Assembly (NCBI GenBank): GCA_964567665.1
Contig: CAZMNN010000047.1
Location: 1 to 19,376 of the forward strand
Source: UBA1731 sp964567665
GTDB taxonomy: Bacteria; Verrucomicrobiota; Kiritimatiellia; RFP12; UBA1067
Length of the DNA stretch: 19,376 nucleotides
Direction: 5' to 3'
The translations under genes and the position numbers were made by a program. Of this stretch, positions 8,309 to 16,036 are shown one piece after another; the stretch's first letter is position 1; each line of letters starts with the position of its first letter. The notes beneath the pieces were generated by a model. That model was not told the DNA's origin. It saw nothing but the letters and a program-made list of their open reading frames with translations, and made no database searches.

Positions 8309-9154
8309 ATGAATCTTGTTGAAAAGTTTGCATACGGTATAGGGCTTGATGCATCGCAGGCATTGGCAATGCTTGCAATGTCATATCAGGTGAGGCCATT
8401 GAGAATTTCTGAGCCGCATGAGAAACTTGATGACGATTTGTATTTGATACCAGATATTTGCATGGGAAGGGGTAGTAAGGCAGACGAATATAGGGTTGTT
8501 TTGCCTGGATGTTTGCTTGACTTTTCCAAGTTAGACGAAACCCAGATTGATTACTATCTAAAAGTCTCGTTGCGTGTGGCAAGTACATACCTCGTCCGTT
8601 TAAAGGAAAAAATAGACTTACGTTATAATAATGTCGGTATGGAGTATTTTGATTTTCTTGTCTCAAAGGCTAGTTGTGTTTCTCGAGACTACAAGAGGCA
8701 GTTTGCTAAAGGATTGTATTATGGCTATCAAGGCGACTATTATACTGCTTGTTGTTTAATCGTTCCACTAATTGAGCAGTTCGTAAGAGGTATGTGTGTT
8801 GCCAACAAGATTAGTGTTGAAGATAGAAATGGCGTGCCTTTGGGAATGGGAAAACTATTAAATAAAGAGGATGCCAAAGAGTTGTTTTCAAGTGGGGTGT
8901 ATTTTGAGATAAAGGCGTTGCTGACTGGCAAGCAGGGCTTGAATCTTCGGAATCTTCTTGCACATGGAGCAATAACAGATGGGGATTCGGATGGGATTGA
9001 ATTCTTTTATATGTGGTGGTTTGCCTTGCGTATGGTTGTGAATCTTCGTATGGTCAATCGTGATGACGGGGCTTTGTCGGAAAGAGAGACATTGATAATT
9101 AGTGGATGTACACCCAAAAAGAGAGACAAAGGGGCAACGCACGATGCCTCATAG
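8309..9154 (+). CDS. DUF4209-like protein with HEPN-type RX4H motif
   Basis: This 281-residue soluble protein is mostly helical. Its C-terminal half resembles DUF4209: KGLYYGYQGDYYTACCLIVP (134-153), then LIEQFVR, and the signature LNLRNLLAHGAI (211-222). RNLLAH (214-219) fits the RX4H ribonuclease motif of the HEPN superfamily, in which I recall DUF4209 being placed. HEPN proteins are often RNA-cleaving effectors of toxin-antitoxin, abortive-infection and other defence systems; activity here is inferred. AAGGAG at 8293-8298 lies 10 nt before the ATG. Lower GC than the flanking argB region suggests an accessory gene. The DUF2971-like gene follows in the same direction, so the two may act together. 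It has no signal peptide or membrane segment. A non-defence role is equally open. Confidence 0.6.
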   Translation: MNLVEKFAYGIGLDASQALAMLAMSYQVRPLRISEPHEKLDDDLYLIPDICMGRGSKADEYRVVLPGCLLDFSKLDETQIDYYLKVSLRVASTYLVRLKEKIDLRYNNVGMEYFDFLVSKASCVSRDYKRQFAKGLYYGYQGDYYTACCLIVPLIEQFVRGMCVANKISVEDRNGVPLGMGKLLNKEDAKELFSSGVYFEIKALLTGKQGLNLRNLLAHGAITDGDSDGIEFFYMWWFALRMVVNLRMVNRDDGALSERETLIISGCTPKKRDKGATHDAS

Positions 9155-9243
9155 CAGGTTGGGGGCGTAAGAGTTGGAGAGTGTGGAAATTAGGGTGTCG
9201 GGACCACGAGATATATGAATTTTTAATAATTGATTGCAGTTGT

Positions 9244-10944
9244 ATGTGTATGCGTAAGGCTCAATGGATTGTAAGGCCTATCCCTGGCAAACCCGAGGAT
9301 TGGCCGCAGTGTAATTTGCGTGAAGCGAAGGTCAGTCGGGTATGGCAGCGCATTTGCCAGTATTATAAGAATCCTAATCCTACAAGTAGAGATTTGATGC
9401 TTCGGGAGGCATTTTGCTGGGAACGCGGTGATTTGCCTTCCAAGGGAAATCAGTACAGGATTTCTCCGTATGAAGCTAAGATGCTGGCTAGAATATATCG
9501 TGCGGGTCACTGTTTTAATTCCTGCACATTGCGGATGTTTGTTTATCATGTTGTCATGGAGTGGGTTGACGACGATAAATATTATGAAAGGAGTAACAAA
9601 AACTTGTCTTTTCAGGACATGGTAGTCACTGAATCTAGAAAGCGGAAAGTGTTTTTACCTTGGCAGGTTCAGCTTTTTTATGATGCCTATAGTGAATATT
9701 GTGAGGATTGGGCCAAAAGGCGGTTTGGCGTGATATTGGAAAAAACTTTCAAACGTGTGCTAGGGCAAAAACATTCAAAAGAAGAGTTGTACGCAATCGA
9801 GCACACGATTGTCGGCTTGTTGTATGACATAAGTTGCAATCTCTCTACGGAAAGAGATGTTTGTTTTGACATGACACGGAATGAAATACGGCAATTGATA
9901 AAAGTGGAGGCTGAGCTATTTCACAAAAGAAGGTTGTCCATAATGCGGAGGCCACTTAAGGGGACCTTGATGATTCAATTAAGTAATCTCATTCTGAAAT
10001 CTCGTCCTAATGGTGTGCCGAGATGCGTTTATAAGTACATTTCAAATGGGAATCTGTCTGCCGCCCACAAAAACAAGCAGATTTGGCTTAGTGATGTACG
10101 AGACTTAAATGACAAGTATGAAGGCGCAGTCGCTCAAGAGGCTATTGCGGAACTTCAATGTAATTGTCCGGCATGGGTAAATAAACTTTCATTCAATTGC
10201 CACAAGAGATTCTATGTGGGATGTTATTCCAAGACATCTGAAACCGCAGAACTGGATTCGCGGTATGGGGAATGTGTTTTGGGATATTATGGGGATCGGT
10301 TGGTTGATTATCTTGGACCGATATATTGGCATCGTGAACAGTGGAAGACCCCTTCGGGAATTGTTGAAGAAGATTACCCAATGTTTTCGCAGATTTCAGT
10401 GCTTGATGTGATTTACAACAAGAGTATTGCAAAGGAAGAACTGAAATTCTTGATTTCTTGTATAGATGAGTTGGGCATAACAGATGGTCAGAAAAGAAGG
10501 TTTCTAGGCGAGATTCTGCAATATTGGAAGTTGTCTTTCAAGGATTCGGTATCGCGAGATAATCCGTCCATCGTGTGGGAACGGGAAAGGGAAAGGCGGT
10601 ACATAATTCATTATTACAAAGGGTATGATTATCGCGGCTCATATGTTGACGAAATGGATAGGAAACTGAAGTTTGAGACCACCGTCGTTTTTGCGCCAGA
10701 TTTTCTGGCAGGTAAAGTTTCAAAAGCAAACAAGAGAAATGTGCAAACAAAGTTAAAGAAAAGATATGCATATACAACAATGCCAGATTACTATGTGTGC
10801 AGGAATTGTTTCGCTAAAGGAGTTTTCCCTGATGGATTTGTTGGGTATTGCAAAGAGTGTGGATTCCGTTCTGTCGTGCCAATGAAATCAACAACATTCA
10901 AATATGTGGCGAATTGTAACCCAAGTGGCGCAGGAAGTGCCTAA
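9244..10944 (+). CDS. DUF2971-like protein with C-terminal zinc ribbon
   Basis: From the ATG at 9244 the protein has 566 residues. Residues 1-260 are helical and unrecognised. A DUF2971-like domain follows: VYKYISNGNLSAAHKNKQIW (262-281), LNDKYEG (288-294, the family's LNDPxE motif), FYVGCYSKTSE (323-333), and W445-x-R-E-R-E-R-R matching the closing W-x-x-E-x-E-x-R motif. A zinc ribbon lies near the end: C519-x2-C522 and C536-x2-C539. DUF2971 is of unknown biochemistry. The frame is open from an ATG at 9106, inside the previous gene, and a GTG at 9181 is another option; no start has a good ribosome site, and ATG 9250 is also possible. Low GC and pairing with the HEPN-type gene suggest an accessory module. 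Confidence 0.6.
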   Translation: MCMRKAQWIVRPIPGKPEDWPQCNLREAKVSRVWQRICQYYKNPNPTSRDLMLREAFCWERGDLPSKGNQYRISPYEAKMLARIYRAGHCFNSCTLRMFVYHVVMEWVDDDKYYERSNKNLSFQDMVVTESRKRKVFLPWQVQLFYDAYSEYCEDWAKRRFGVILEKTFKRVLGQKHSKEELYAIEHTIVGLLYDISCNLSTERDVCFDMTRNEIRQLIKVEAELFHKRRLSIMRRPLKGTLMIQLSNLILKSRPNGVPRCVYKYISNGNLSAAHKNKQIWLSDVRDLNDKYEGAVAQEAIAELQCNCPAWVNKLSFNCHKRFYVGCYSKTSETAELDSRYGECVLGYYGDRLVDYLGPIYWHREQWKTPSGIVEEDYPMFSQISVLDVIYNKSIAKEELKFLISCIDELGITDGQKRRFLGEILQYWKLSFKDSVSRDNPSIVWERERERRYIIHYYKGYDYRGSYVDEMDRKLKFETTVVFAPDFLAGKVSKANKRNVQTKLKKRYAYTTMPDYYVCRNCFAKGVFPDGFVGYCKECGFRSVVPMKSTTFKYVANCNPSGAGSA

Positions 10945-11222
10945 GGCGTTTTGGCAAGACGTGAATGGCATTCATATGCGGTCTCTTCTTTCAGCGAGCG
11001 TCTGTGGATTGAGTTGACGATGGCCTCGACCGCGAGGACGTCTCCGCGATAGATCCTCGAGACGTCTCCCCTCTTCAGAAGCCCTCGCTTGGTATATTTC
11101 TCACTGCTCGCGGCGTCTGCCTTTCGGTATGCTTCTTTTGACGATGCAATCATACTAGATCTGCAGGCGCTGTGAGCGCTCTCCTTGCTCGGCGGGCGGC
11201 CATTCCCATAGACGATGGCCAT
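10941..11222 (-). CDS. Possible small hypothetical protein, convergent to DUF2971-like gene
   Basis: A 93-codon minus-strand frame (or 70 codons from an inner ATG at 11153) covers most of the spacer. The product is basic and hydrophilic, with an internal repeat RGDVSRIYRGDV that follows from the 24-bp spaced direct repeat in the DNA. I do not recognise a family. Its end overlaps the stop of the DUF2971-like gene by 3 nt on the opposite strand. The outer ATG lies within a palindrome, which also makes an ATG on the plus strand, so that start is not strong evidence. GGAAG lies just upstream of the outer ATG; the inner one has no ribosome site. It may be a small gene, a gene remnant or chance. 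Confidence 0.25.
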   Translation of the reverse strand: MAIVYGNGRPPSKESAHSACRSSMIASSKEAYRKADAASSEKYTKRGLLKRGDVSRIYRGDVLAVEAIVNSIHRRSLKEETAYECHSRLAKTP

Positions 11223-11226
11223 CGTC
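11211..11226. repeat. 16-bp perfect palindrome GACGATGGCCATCGTC
   Basis: The sequence reads the same on both strands over 16 bases. It lies about 170 bp upstream of the argB -10 element, so it could be a dimeric regulator site, or part of a stem in RNA. A palindrome of this length is unlikely to arise by chance at one place, but one in 19 kb is not strong statistical support. Confidence 0.4.
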
Positions 11227-11390
11227 TTCCGGGCATTCTTTTCGCCTGTTCTTGCGAAGAGGCTGTCACAACACCTATTATGCAGGAACGGTGGGATAGT
11301 CTATCAGGATCGAAATAGACAGAGGATGGCGGCGGTGTCTTTTCTTAATTCCCCAAACTTTTGTGGGTGCTTCCGTTTGCATCGGCTATG

Positions 11391-11399
11391 TGGTATAAT
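11391..11399 (+). promoter_or_regulatory. Extended -10 promoter of argBD
   Basis: TGGTATAAT is a perfect extended -10 element (TGnTATAAT). The hexamer 17 bp upstream (TTCCGT, 11371-11376) is a poor -35, which is normal for extended -10 promoters. Transcription would start near 11406, in the C-rich stretch TTCCCACCC or just after it, so argB would have a very short or 25-nt leader depending on its start codon. Confidence 0.65.
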
Positions 11400-11409
11400 T
11401 CCCACCCTT

Positions 11410-12267
11410 ATGGAGAGATTGGATTTGGCGATGCAGAAGGCGGCGGTTCTCACCGAGGCGCTGCCGTACATACAGGATTTCTGCGGATCCACGGTGCTTG
11501 TCAAGGTCGGCGGCAGCGTCATGGAGAGCGATGCGAACCTTGATTCGCTCTTGGCGGACATTGCGTTCATGGATGCCGTTGGCATCAAGGTTGTGCTTGT
11601 GCATGGCGGCGGGAAGGCGATATCGGCTGCGCTCAAGGCGTCGGGGATTGCCCCCGTGTTCGTGGATGGGCTGCGTTTCACAGATGCGCCTTCCATGGAG
11701 ATCGTGAGGCGTACGCTGAACAACGTGGTGAACGCGGATCTCGTGAAAAGGCTTCAGCGCGTCAAGGCCAATGCGCGTCCGGTGCACGGAAACTGGATGT
11801 TCACCGCCGAGAAGATCGCCTCGCCGGATCGCGGCTTTGTCGGCGAGCCGGTGGCGGCAGATCTCCGCATCGTGAGCGAGATGATGGATGCCGGCATACT
11901 TCCGGTCGTCACTCCGATCGCCACTGGCATTGACGGTCAGCTGTACAACGTGAACGCCGACAGCGCGGCGGCGTTCCTCGCGAAGGAGCTGAAGGTGCGC
12001 AAGTTCGCGGTGGTGTCCGACGTGCCGGGGCTTCTGCGCGATCCGGACGACCCGGCCAGCCTGATGTCCACTGTCCATCTTTCGGATGTCGCTGCGCTGA
12101 AGGCAGACGGAACAATTTCTGGGGGGATGCTCCCCAAGATTGAAGGTTGCGAGAGTGCGATCAGAGCGGGTGTGAAGAAGGTGCACCTTGTCGATGGCCG
12201 CATGCCGCATTCGCTGTTGCTGGAAATATTCACGCGGGAAGGCGTGGGAACGGAGATCACGGAATGA
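11410..12267 (+). CDS. argB: Acetylglutamate kinase
   Basis: This 285-residue cytoplasmic enzyme phosphorylates N-acetyl-L-glutamate with ATP, the second step of the acetylated arginine/ornithine route. Motifs in order: VLTEALPYIQDF (13-24), VKVGGSVM with K32 (31-38), VLVHGGGKAIS (62-72), VDGLRFTD (85-92), a substrate-binding YNVNAD (179-184), SDVPGLL (203-209) and ISGGMLPKI (236-244). Length and motifs are normal for the amino acid kinase family. ATG 11410 is used; ATG 11431 has GGAGAG at 11412-11417, 13 nt upstream, and is a real alternative because the -10 element ends at 11399, leaving almost no leader for 11410. The open frame reaches back to 11215, but the promoter lies inside it. It overlaps argD by ATGA. 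Confidence 0.95.
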   Translation: MERLDLAMQKAAVLTEALPYIQDFCGSTVLVKVGGSVMESDANLDSLLADIAFMDAVGIKVVLVHGGGKAISAALKASGIAPVFVDGLRFTDAPSMEIVRRTLNNVVNADLVKRLQRVKANARPVHGNWMFTAEKIASPDRGFVGEPVAADLRIVSEMMDAGILPVVTPIATGIDGQLYNVNADSAAAFLAKELKVRKFAVVSDVPGLLRDPDDPASLMSTVHLSDVAALKADGTISGGMLPKIEGCESAIRAGVKKVHLVDGRMPHSLLLEIFTREGVGTEITE

Positions 12268-13463
12268 ATACAGATGAGGTGAAGAAACTCTACGAGCGGT
12301 ATCTTATGCCGACATACAAGCCCTCGATCGTAATCGAGAAGGCGAAGGGGTCCCGCGTGTACGAAACGGGCGGCAAGCAGTACTACGACATGACGAGCGG
12401 CATCGGGGTGCACAACGTCGGGCATTGCACCGATGGCGTCGTCGCCGCAGTGCAGGAGCAGGTAGCCAAGCTCGGCCACTGCTCGAACCTTTTCATCAAC
12501 GAGCCGCAGGCGCTTCTCGCGAAGAAGCTCGTGGAGATATCGGGGCTTGACGGCAAGGTGTTCTTCTGCAACTCCGGCGCAGAGGCGAACGAGGCTGCGA
12601 TAAAGCTCGCCCGCAAATGGGGAGCAGCCAACGGCGGACGCTACGAGGTCGTCACGATGCGCAACTCGTTCCACGGACGTACGCTTGCGACGCTTACGGC
12701 GACGGGTCAGGCATGGTGCCAGGAGGGGTATGAACCTCTGCCCGTCGGCTTCAACTATGCGGACTACAACGACCTTGATTCTCTCAGGGCCGCAGTCTCC
12801 GACAAGACCGTCGCCATCATGCTTGAGGCGGTTCAGGGCGAGGGCGGCGTGAATCCCGCGACGGAGGAGTTCATGGCCGGCGTACGCGCAATCTGCGACG
12901 AGAAGAACATCATCATGATCTGCGACGAGGTTCAGTGCGGAATGGGACGCACCGGCAAGTGGTGGGGCTGGCAGAACTATTCGGTCAAGCCCGACCTCTT
13001 CACCGTCGCGAAGTCGCTGGCTGACGGCGTCCCGATGGGTGCGCTCGTCTCCAACGCAAAGTTTGCGGACGTCTTCACCCCCGGCGCCCATGCCTCCACG
13101 TTCGGCGGCAACCCGCTTGCGTCCGCCGCCGCACTGGCCGTGATCAAGATAATCGAGGACGAGGATCTCCTTGGGGCTGCGGTGCGCAAGGGCGAGCTTC
13201 TCCGCGAAGGGCTGAAGTGCTTCGTTGAGAAGTACGACAAGATTCTCGATGTGCGCGGTCTTGGCTGCATGGTCGGCATGGTCGTGGACGGCGATCCGCA
13301 GGAGATCGTGACGGCGTTCCGCGACATGGGCATTCTCGTGCTTACCGCACACGGAAACGTGGTCAGGTTCCTGCCGACGCTTTCGATGAGCGAAAAGCAT
13401 CTAGAGGAGGCCGTGGAGATGATGGCGGACGCCCTTGACGGCCTTTACGGCGCCGACGAGTGA
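12264..13463 (+). CDS. argD: Acetylornithine aminotransferase
   Basis: This 399-residue PLP enzyme of class III aminotransferases converts N-acetylglutamate semialdehyde to N-acetylornithine, two steps after ArgB. Visible motifs: CNSGAEANEAAIKLAR (102-117) for phosphate binding, SFHGRT (135-140), EAVQGEGGVNPA (188-199), CDEVQCGMGRTG (220-231) with D221 for the pyridine nitrogen, the Schiff-base lysine in FTVAKSLADGVPMGA (K250), and ASTFGGNP (277-284). GGAG at 12252-12255 is 8 nt before the ATG, which overlaps the argB stop (ATGA 12264-12267), so the two are one operon. Close relatives act on succinylornithine, GABA or ornithine; adjacency to argB supports the arginine role. Confidence 0.93.
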   Translation: MNTDEVKKLYERYLMPTYKPSIVIEKAKGSRVYETGGKQYYDMTSGIGVHNVGHCTDGVVAAVQEQVAKLGHCSNLFINEPQALLAKKLVEISGLDGKVFFCNSGAEANEAAIKLARKWGAANGGRYEVVTMRNSFHGRTLATLTATGQAWCQEGYEPLPVGFNYADYNDLDSLRAAVSDKTVAIMLEAVQGEGGVNPATEEFMAGVRAICDEKNIIMICDEVQCGMGRTGKWWGWQNYSVKPDLFTVAKSLADGVPMGALVSNAKFADVFTPGAHASTFGGNPLASAAALAVIKIIEDEDLLGAAVRKGELLREGLKCFVEKYDKILDVRGLGCMVGMVVDGDPQEIVTAFRDMGILVLTAHGNVVRFLPTLSMSEKHLEEAVEMMADALDGLYGADE

Positions 13464-13476
13464 CGTCCGGCCTTTG

Positions 13477-13552
13477 CGGGAGCGGGGTGCATTTCCGCTC
13501 CCGTACGGTTTCGCCGCCGTCTGCGAAGTTTCGCTGCGGCGGCTCGTCTTTT
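13477..13552 (+). terminator. Hairpin pair after argD, probable terminator
   Basis: The first hairpin is a perfect 9-bp stem, CGGGAGCGG (13477-13485) with CCGCTCCCG (13495-13503) and a 9-nt loop, 13 nt after the argD stop; it has no T run. The second has outer arms GCCGCC (13513-13518) and GGCGGC (13538-13543), an inner GCGA/TCGC pair and a short T run (13549-13552). Together they separate argBD from the ligase gene. Confidence 0.5.
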
Positions 13553-13594
13553 CGCGGAGATAGGTCTGTTGAATCCTGCAATGGAGCGTCAGGG

Positions 13595-15238
13595 ATGGAA
13601 ACGATAACTGAGATACTTGAGCGCAATGCGCGTGAGTGGCCGAATGATGTCGCTCTCGTCGAGATAAATCCGCAGGAGCTTGAAAAGCGGAACACGACGT
13701 GGCGGGAGTATTCGCTGATAGAGTCGAGTCCGCTTGAGGCGTTCCGCAGCGAGATGACATGGGCGGAGTTCGACGAGAAGGCGAACAGGTTCGCAAACTT
13801 CCTGCTGAGCCGTGGGCTGAAGCGCGGAGACAAGGTGGCGATCCTGCTCATGAACTGCATCGAGTGGCTGCCGATATACTTCGGCGTCCTGAAGGCCGGA
13901 TGCATGGCGGTGCCGCTCAATTTCCGGTATACGGCGGACGAGATTAGGTACTGCCTTGAACTCGCCGACGCGGATGTGCTGGTGCACGGCCCGGAGTTCA
14001 CCGGACGCGTGGAGCAGATCATCGACCGTCTCCCGAAGATCAAGTTCGGCATTTACGTCGGGGACGACTGCCCCAGCTTCGACGTCAGCTACAAGACCAT
14101 GGTCGGATACTGTTCGTCGAAGGCCCCGGACGTGACGCTGCACGAAGATGACGATGCGGCAATATACTTTTCGTCCGGCACGACTGGGTTTCCGAAAGCG
14201 ATAATCCTCCGTCACCGCTGCCTGATGCATTCATGCAAGGTCGAGCAGAACCACCATGGGCAGACGCGGGACGATGTGTTCCTGTGCATCCCGCCGCTCT
14301 ATCACACCGGCGCGAAGATGCACTGGTTCGGAAGCTTTCTCGTCGGCGGAAAGGCCGTGCTTCTGAAAGGCGTAAAGCCAGAATGGATAATCCGCTGCGT
14401 CAGCGAGGAGCGGTGCACAATCGTGTGGCTTCTCGTTCCGTGGGCGCAGGACATACTTGATGCCGTGGAGCGCGGGGATGTGAAACTGTCCGACTACAGG
14501 CTCGACCAGTGGCGGCTGATGCACATCGGTGCGCAGCCTGTGCCACCAGCTTTGATAAAGCGCTGGAAGACGGTTTTCCCGCACCACGACTATGATACGA
14601 ACTACGGGCTTTCGGAGTCCACCGGACCTGGAGCCGTGCATCTCGGAATAGAGAACATCGACCATGTGGGAGCGATAGGCATCGCAGGATATGGCTGGCA
14701 GACGAAGATACTGCGTCCTGACGGCACCGAGGTCGCACCCGGCGAAGTGGGCGAGCTGGCGCTCAAAGGACCAGGCGTCATGAAGGAGTACTACAAGAAC
14801 CCTGAGGCCACGCGGGAGATACTTTCAGATGACGGCTGGCTCCGCACCGGCGACATGGCCGAGGTGCGCGACGGATTCATCTATCTTGTGGACAGGGCAA
14901 AGGACGTGATAATCACCGGTGGCGAAAACCTCTATCCCGTCCAGATCGAGGATTTCCTTCGCGCGAATCCGAAGATCAAGGATGTGGCAGTGATCGGCCT
15001 TGCCGACGAGCGGCTTGGGGAGATTGCCGCCGCCATCATCGAGGTCAAGGACGGCATGACGCTCACGGAGGACGAGGTGAACCGCTTCTGTCTCGACTTG
15101 CCGCGCTACAAGCGGCCGAGAAGAATAATATTCGCGCCTGTTCCGCGCAATCCCACCGGCAAGATAGAGAAGCCGAAGCTCCGCAAGATGTACGGGGCGG
15201 CCTCCCTCGTTGCGCACCAGAACGGAATAGACGAATGA
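13595..15238 (+). CDS. AMP-dependent acyl-CoA synthetase (class I adenylate-forming)
   Basis: This 547-residue cytoplasmic protein is a complete ANL enzyme that activates a carboxylate, probably a fatty or other acyl acid, to acyl-AMP and then acyl-CoA. Motifs: YFSSGTTGFPKA (191-202), IPPLYHTGA (232-240), NYGLSES (336-342), GWLRTGD (414-420), DRAKDVIITGGENLYP (433-448), and the C-terminal PTGKIEK with catalytic K523. Compared with short relatives it has a polar insert near residues 25-55, which I have seen in some medium/long-chain synthetases. GGAG at 13583-13586, 8 nt upstream, supports 13595; the open frame extends to 13460 across the argD hairpins and is not used. No clear promoter was found. 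The exact acid is unknown; it lies 37 bp upstream of recO. Confidence 0.88.
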   Translation: METITEILERNAREWPNDVALVEINPQELEKRNTTWREYSLIESSPLEAFRSEMTWAEFDEKANRFANFLLSRGLKRGDKVAILLMNCIEWLPIYFGVLKAGCMAVPLNFRYTADEIRYCLELADADVLVHGPEFTGRVEQIIDRLPKIKFGIYVGDDCPSFDVSYKTMVGYCSSKAPDVTLHEDDDAAIYFSSGTTGFPKAIILRHRCLMHSCKVEQNHHGQTRDDVFLCIPPLYHTGAKMHWFGSFLVGGKAVLLKGVKPEWIIRCVSEERCTIVWLLVPWAQDILDAVERGDVKLSDYRLDQWRLMHIGAQPVPPALIKRWKTVFPHHDYDTNYGLSESTGPGAVHLGIENIDHVGAIGIAGYGWQTKILRPDGTEVAPGEVGELALKGPGVMKEYYKNPEATREILSDDGWLRTGDMAEVRDGFIYLVDRAKDVIITGGENLYPVQIEDFLRANPKIKDVAVIGLADERLGEIAAAIIEVKDGMTLTEDEVNRFCLDLPRYKRPRRIIFAPVPRNPTGKIEKPKLRKMYGAASLVAHQNGIDE

Positions 15239-15275
15239 GGATCGCCGCGCATCGGCGTCTTGCGCGAGGCTGACG

Positions 15276-15989
15276 ATGGCGGGCGAGACGGTAAAGACAC
15301 GCGGCATCGTTCTCGACATCCGTCCATGGTCGCGCACGAGCCATGTCACGACCTGGCTCACGCCGGATCGTGGCCCCGTTGTCACGGTGGTCAAGGGGGC
15401 GGTTCGTCCGAAGAGCATGTTTCTTGGACAGTACGACCTGTTCTATTCGTGTGAACTCGTCTACTACGCACGGGCGCGGGGCGAACTCCATGCGATACGC
15501 GAGGTTTCGTGCATTGATATGCGCGAACACATCCGGGGCGATTACCGTGCAACGGCTTTTGCGTCGTACGCCGCCCACCTCGTCCGCGAACACTGTCCGC
15601 ACAGTCCGGAGGCGGAAGGGTGGTTCGCCTTTCTCGAACGGACGCTTGACGGCCTCATCGACAATCCGGCGGCGGTGCGCTCGCTCATCTGCCTTGAACG
15701 CGAATTCCTTGCCCTCGCCGGGCTGGCTCCGGACTTTTCCGGCGCAGATCCGTCAATGGAGACTGTGCCGTTCGCGATCGATCGAGGCCATGTCGGGACA
15801 GGGACGAAGACCGTACGGCTTTCGCATGGGGCGTTGCTTGCGCTTTCCGGCGAAGGCGGTGCGCTTCAGGACGGCGACGTTTCGGCGGCGTTGCGCTTTC
15901 TTGGTCTTTTCATGAGATACCATCTCGAAATGCCTCCGGAGATACGCAGGAATACGCTTCTGCTTCTTGCAAATGCCGGCCGGAAATGA
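15276..15989 (+). CDS. recO: DNA repair protein RecO
   Basis: This 237-residue protein matches RecO, which helps load RecA on SSB-coated single-stranded DNA in the RecFOR recombination pathway and anneals complementary strands. The N-terminal OB fold is clear: KTRGIVLDIRPWSRTSHVTT (7-26), TPDRGPVVTVVKGAVRPKS (29-47), then the LFYSCELVYYARARGELHAI strand region. The helical C-terminal domain is present, but the zinc-binding CxxC pairs found in many RecO proteins are absent, as in some groups. GAGG at 15266-15269 is 6 nt before the ATG. Its 3' end overlaps the greA promoter: the TGA stop supplies the TG of the extended -10. Confidence 0.85.
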   Translation: MAGETVKTRGIVLDIRPWSRTSHVTTWLTPDRGPVVTVVKGAVRPKSMFLGQYDLFYSCELVYYARARGELHAIREVSCIDMREHIRGDYRATAFASYAAHLVREHCPHSPEAEGWFAFLERTLDGLIDNPAAVRSLICLEREFLALAGLAPDFSGADPSMETVPFAIDRGHVGTGTKTVRLSHGALLALSGEGGALQDGDVSAALRFLGLFMRYHLEMPPEIRRNTLLLLANAGRK

Positions 15990-15995
15990 TATACT
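15967..15995 (+). promoter_or_regulatory. Promoter of greA
   Basis: TTGCAA (15967-15972) serves as -35 (4 of 6 matches to TTGACA), followed by a 17-bp spacer and an extended -10, TGATATACT (15987-15995). A CCCTCCCC stretch follows at the expected start site. The element lies across the recO stop codon and about 40 bp before the greA start. Confidence 0.65.
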
Positions 15996-16036
15996 CCCTC
16001 CCCATTGTTTTTACAACTCAGAAGGGACGAGAAGCC

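Larger units (their letters stand above)
10945..11409. other. 465-bp spacer between accessory module and argB
   Basis: No convincing gene is seen here. The spacer holds a doubtful minus-strand ORF (10941-11222), a 9-bp direct repeat GACGTCTCC at 11037-11045 and 11061-11069, a 16-bp palindrome at 11211-11226 and the argB promoter at 11391-11399. Base composition rises towards that of the argB side, so the boundary between accessory and core DNA probably lies near 10945. Confidence 0.6.

Noticed and set aside
10938..10956. GCCTAAGGC plus GTTTT after the DUF2971-like gene as a terminator
   Set aside because: The stem is only 3 bp with a 3-nt loop.
11215..11409. N-terminal extension of argB from the ATG at 11215
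   Set aside because: It crosses the extended -10 promoter and has no counterpart in acetylglutamate kinases.
11386..13400. Long minus-strand frames (274 and 487 codons) opposite argB and argD
   Set aside because: They are shadows of strongly matched arginine genes in GC-rich DNA, with His/Arg-rich compositions and no motifs.
13460..13594. N-terminal extension of the acyl-CoA synthetase from 13460
   Set aside because: It reads through the argD hairpins, is Ser/Arg/Gly-rich, and the ATG at 13595 has its own ribosome site.
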